The position numbers and the translations under genes were made by a program. A stretch of 7,586 bases of DNA from an uncultured Chryseolinea sp. (GTDB taxonomy: Bacteria; Bacteroidota; Bacteroidia; Cytophagales; Cyclobacteriaceae), in the NCBI GenBank assembly GCA_946478915.1, contig CAMLER010000230.1:1-7586 (forward strand), in the 5' to 3' direction. The notes beneath the pieces are model-generated. The model was not told the DNA's origin, did no database searches, and saw only the letters and a list, made by a program, of their open reading frames with translations. Positions 6,942 to 7,586 of this stretch are shown here, piece by piece. Numbering within the stretch: the first letter of the stretch is position 1; every line of letters begins with the position of its first letter.

Positions 6942-7004
6942 GGTCGCACTCCATTCGATCGAGCGCACACTCAGGACCCACACTCACGAATAACGGATAA
7001 CTTA
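6942..7004. repeat. imperfect direct repeat, copy B
   Basis: Second copy of the block described at 6750-6818: GGTCGCACTCC, then ATCGAGCGCACAC, then CCCACACTCACG, running into GGATAACTTA. The shared cores ATCGAGCGCACAC and CCCACACTCACG are identical between copies; the bases between them vary. GGTAATC (6931-6937) lies just outside its left edge. It is about 190 bases from copy A, in the same orientation. Confidence 0.75.
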
Positions 7005-7015
7005 TAACGAATAAC
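6981..7015. repeat. heptanucleotide array 3 (nnnTAAC type)
   Basis: Five units in perfect seven-base register: CACTCAC, GAATAAC, GGATAAC, TTATAAC, GAATAAC. This is the cleanest array in the window. It ends 13 bases before the complement of the CRTAC1-type stop codon, so it would lie in the 3' untranslated region of that gene. Confidence 0.8.
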
Positions 7016-7028
7016 TAAAAGACATGAA

Positions 7029-7586
7029 TTAGTGGTGCGAGTGTTCCTTCACCCCCTCAAAGTTCAGCATTTTTAGTTTTAAGTTCTCCAGGGTATCAAT
7101 TCCCTCGTGAACTCTGAAAAATTGATCAGCCTGTACGTTGCGAAAAATTTGCGATTTATTCCCGGGGTGCCAAATGACCTCAATTTCGTCGATGAGCGTT
7201 GCCTCTCCGATACCAATTTCTCTGCGCAATGGTGATGCTCCAAAACTTCCTCCGGAATTTACGTCCCGGTAAACGTTTCGCTTTATGCCATTTTCATAAA
7301 ATGTAACCCGCACGGAAGTGCCGAGGACGTTCATGTTATCTTTCCTGACCAGGTCTAACGAAACCCAATGATTATTTTTGTTCTGCCCTGGATTTAAATA
7401 AAAAGAATTGTGAAAAGAATCGCCCTTGTAGGCACCGCCCATTTCAATATAAACATCCTGATCGCCGTCGTTATCAAGATCAGCGAAGGCGATGGCATGA
7501 CCTTTCTGCAGATGCCCTACGCGCGCGTCTGAAGTTATATCAGCGAATCTGTTGGCACGCATATTCAGGAACATCTTATTGGGTAC
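7029..7586 (-). CDS. CRTAC1-type protein with VCBS/FG-GAP repeat and ASPIC/UnbV domain, 5' end beyond the window
   Basis: The frame is open to the right edge, so this is the C-terminal 185 residues of a longer protein. The first internal ATG (7574) is not the start: the upstream codons read VPNK and complete the repeat motif PNKMFLNMRANRFADIT. Fragment residues 30-51 hold an FG-GAP/VCBS repeat with the calcium-binding pattern DLDNDGDQD (36-44), as in integrin-like beta-propellers. Residues about 86-157 fit the ASPIC/UnbV domain: LGTSVRVTF, VNSGGSFGASPLRREIGIG and IDEIEVIWHPG. Proteins of this kind are exported and, in Bacteroidota, often encoded with SusC/SusD systems; a binding or surface scaffold role is likely, but no enzymatic role is known to me. 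The tail past the domain ends KEHSHH, a small histidine cluster that could bind metal. Repeat DNA follows 13 bases after the stop, with no clear terminator. Confidence 0.92.
   Translation of the reverse strand, partial: VPNKMFLNMRANRFADITSDARVGHLQKGHAIAFADLDNDGDQDVYIEMGGAYKGDSFHNSFYLNPGQNKNNHWVSLDLVRKDNMNVLGTSVRVTFYENGIKRNVYRDVNSGGSFGASPLRREIGIGEATLIDEIEVIWHPGNKSQIFRNVQADQFFRVHEGIDTLENLKLKMLNFEGVKEHSHH

Larger units (their letters stand above)
6614..7028. other. 415-base non-coding region made largely of short repeats
   Basis: The gap between the receiver start and the CRTAC1-type stop holds three heptad arrays, the two block copies, the TGCCCG palindrome and the candidate receiver promoter. 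Between the copies, GGTGGTGA recurs (6720-6727 and 6861-6868), each time followed within 11 bases by ATCGGT. I see no tRNA, no terminator with a T-run, and no open frame with protein-like composition. Confidence 0.7.

Noticed and set aside
6750..7004. Two direct repeats as a possible CRISPR array
   Set aside because: There are only two imperfect copies, with a spacing of about 190 bases that itself holds repeats, and no cas genes are seen.

Overview
The window looks like chromosomal DNA of a Bacteroidota bacterium, most likely from the Cytophagales/Chitinophagales side. This rests on protein family types, not on a search. The support is an MLKNY... FtsX/MacB-type permease of the form abundant in that phylum, a PA14-containing GH3 lipoprotein, a stand-alone CheY-like receiver, an ASPIC/UnbV (CRTAC1-type) exported protein and a DUF6807 (PmoA-like) exported protein. 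Start codons lack Shine-Dalgarno sequences, and one upstream region carries a TAnnTTTG-type -7 element, both usual in this phylum. Base composition is moderate and no gene looks foreign by eye.

Layout from left to right. (1) 1-770, minus strand: 5' part of a DUF6807 gene that runs off the left edge. (2) 771-1052: a divergent intergenic region dense in symmetry. It holds three TTGTTGCA motifs, a TGTTCA-N4-TGAACA palindrome, and a GTTGGCA-N7-TGCCAAC inverted repeat whose sequence also fits a sigma-54 -24/-12 promoter pointing at the permease. (3) 1053-3440, plus strand: complete FtsX/MacB-like permease. (4) 3409-6039, minus strand: complete GH3 beta-xylosidase/beta-glucosidase-type enzyme, converging on the permease with a 32-bp overlap of the two coding ends. 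(5) 6206-6613, minus strand: stand-alone response-regulator receiver. (6) 6614-7028: a non-coding stretch containing heptanucleotide repeat arrays, a tight palindrome and a duplicated block of about 47 bp. (7) 7029-7586, minus strand: 3' end of a CRTAC1-type protein that runs off the right edge.

Three exported proteins (DUF6807, GH3, CRTAC1-type) suggest an envelope-facing carbohydrate-use neighbourhood. No SusC/SusD pair is visible, so it cannot be called a polysaccharide utilisation locus from this window. The permease and the receiver are both orphans here: no ATPase or membrane-fusion protein accompanies the first, and no histidine kinase the second.

I see no convincing wholly new biological system. 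The two points most worth following are the possible sigma-54 promoter with upstream palindromes in front of the permease, and the heptad repeat region between the receiver and CRTAC1-type genes, whose two block copies differ by one heptad unit.
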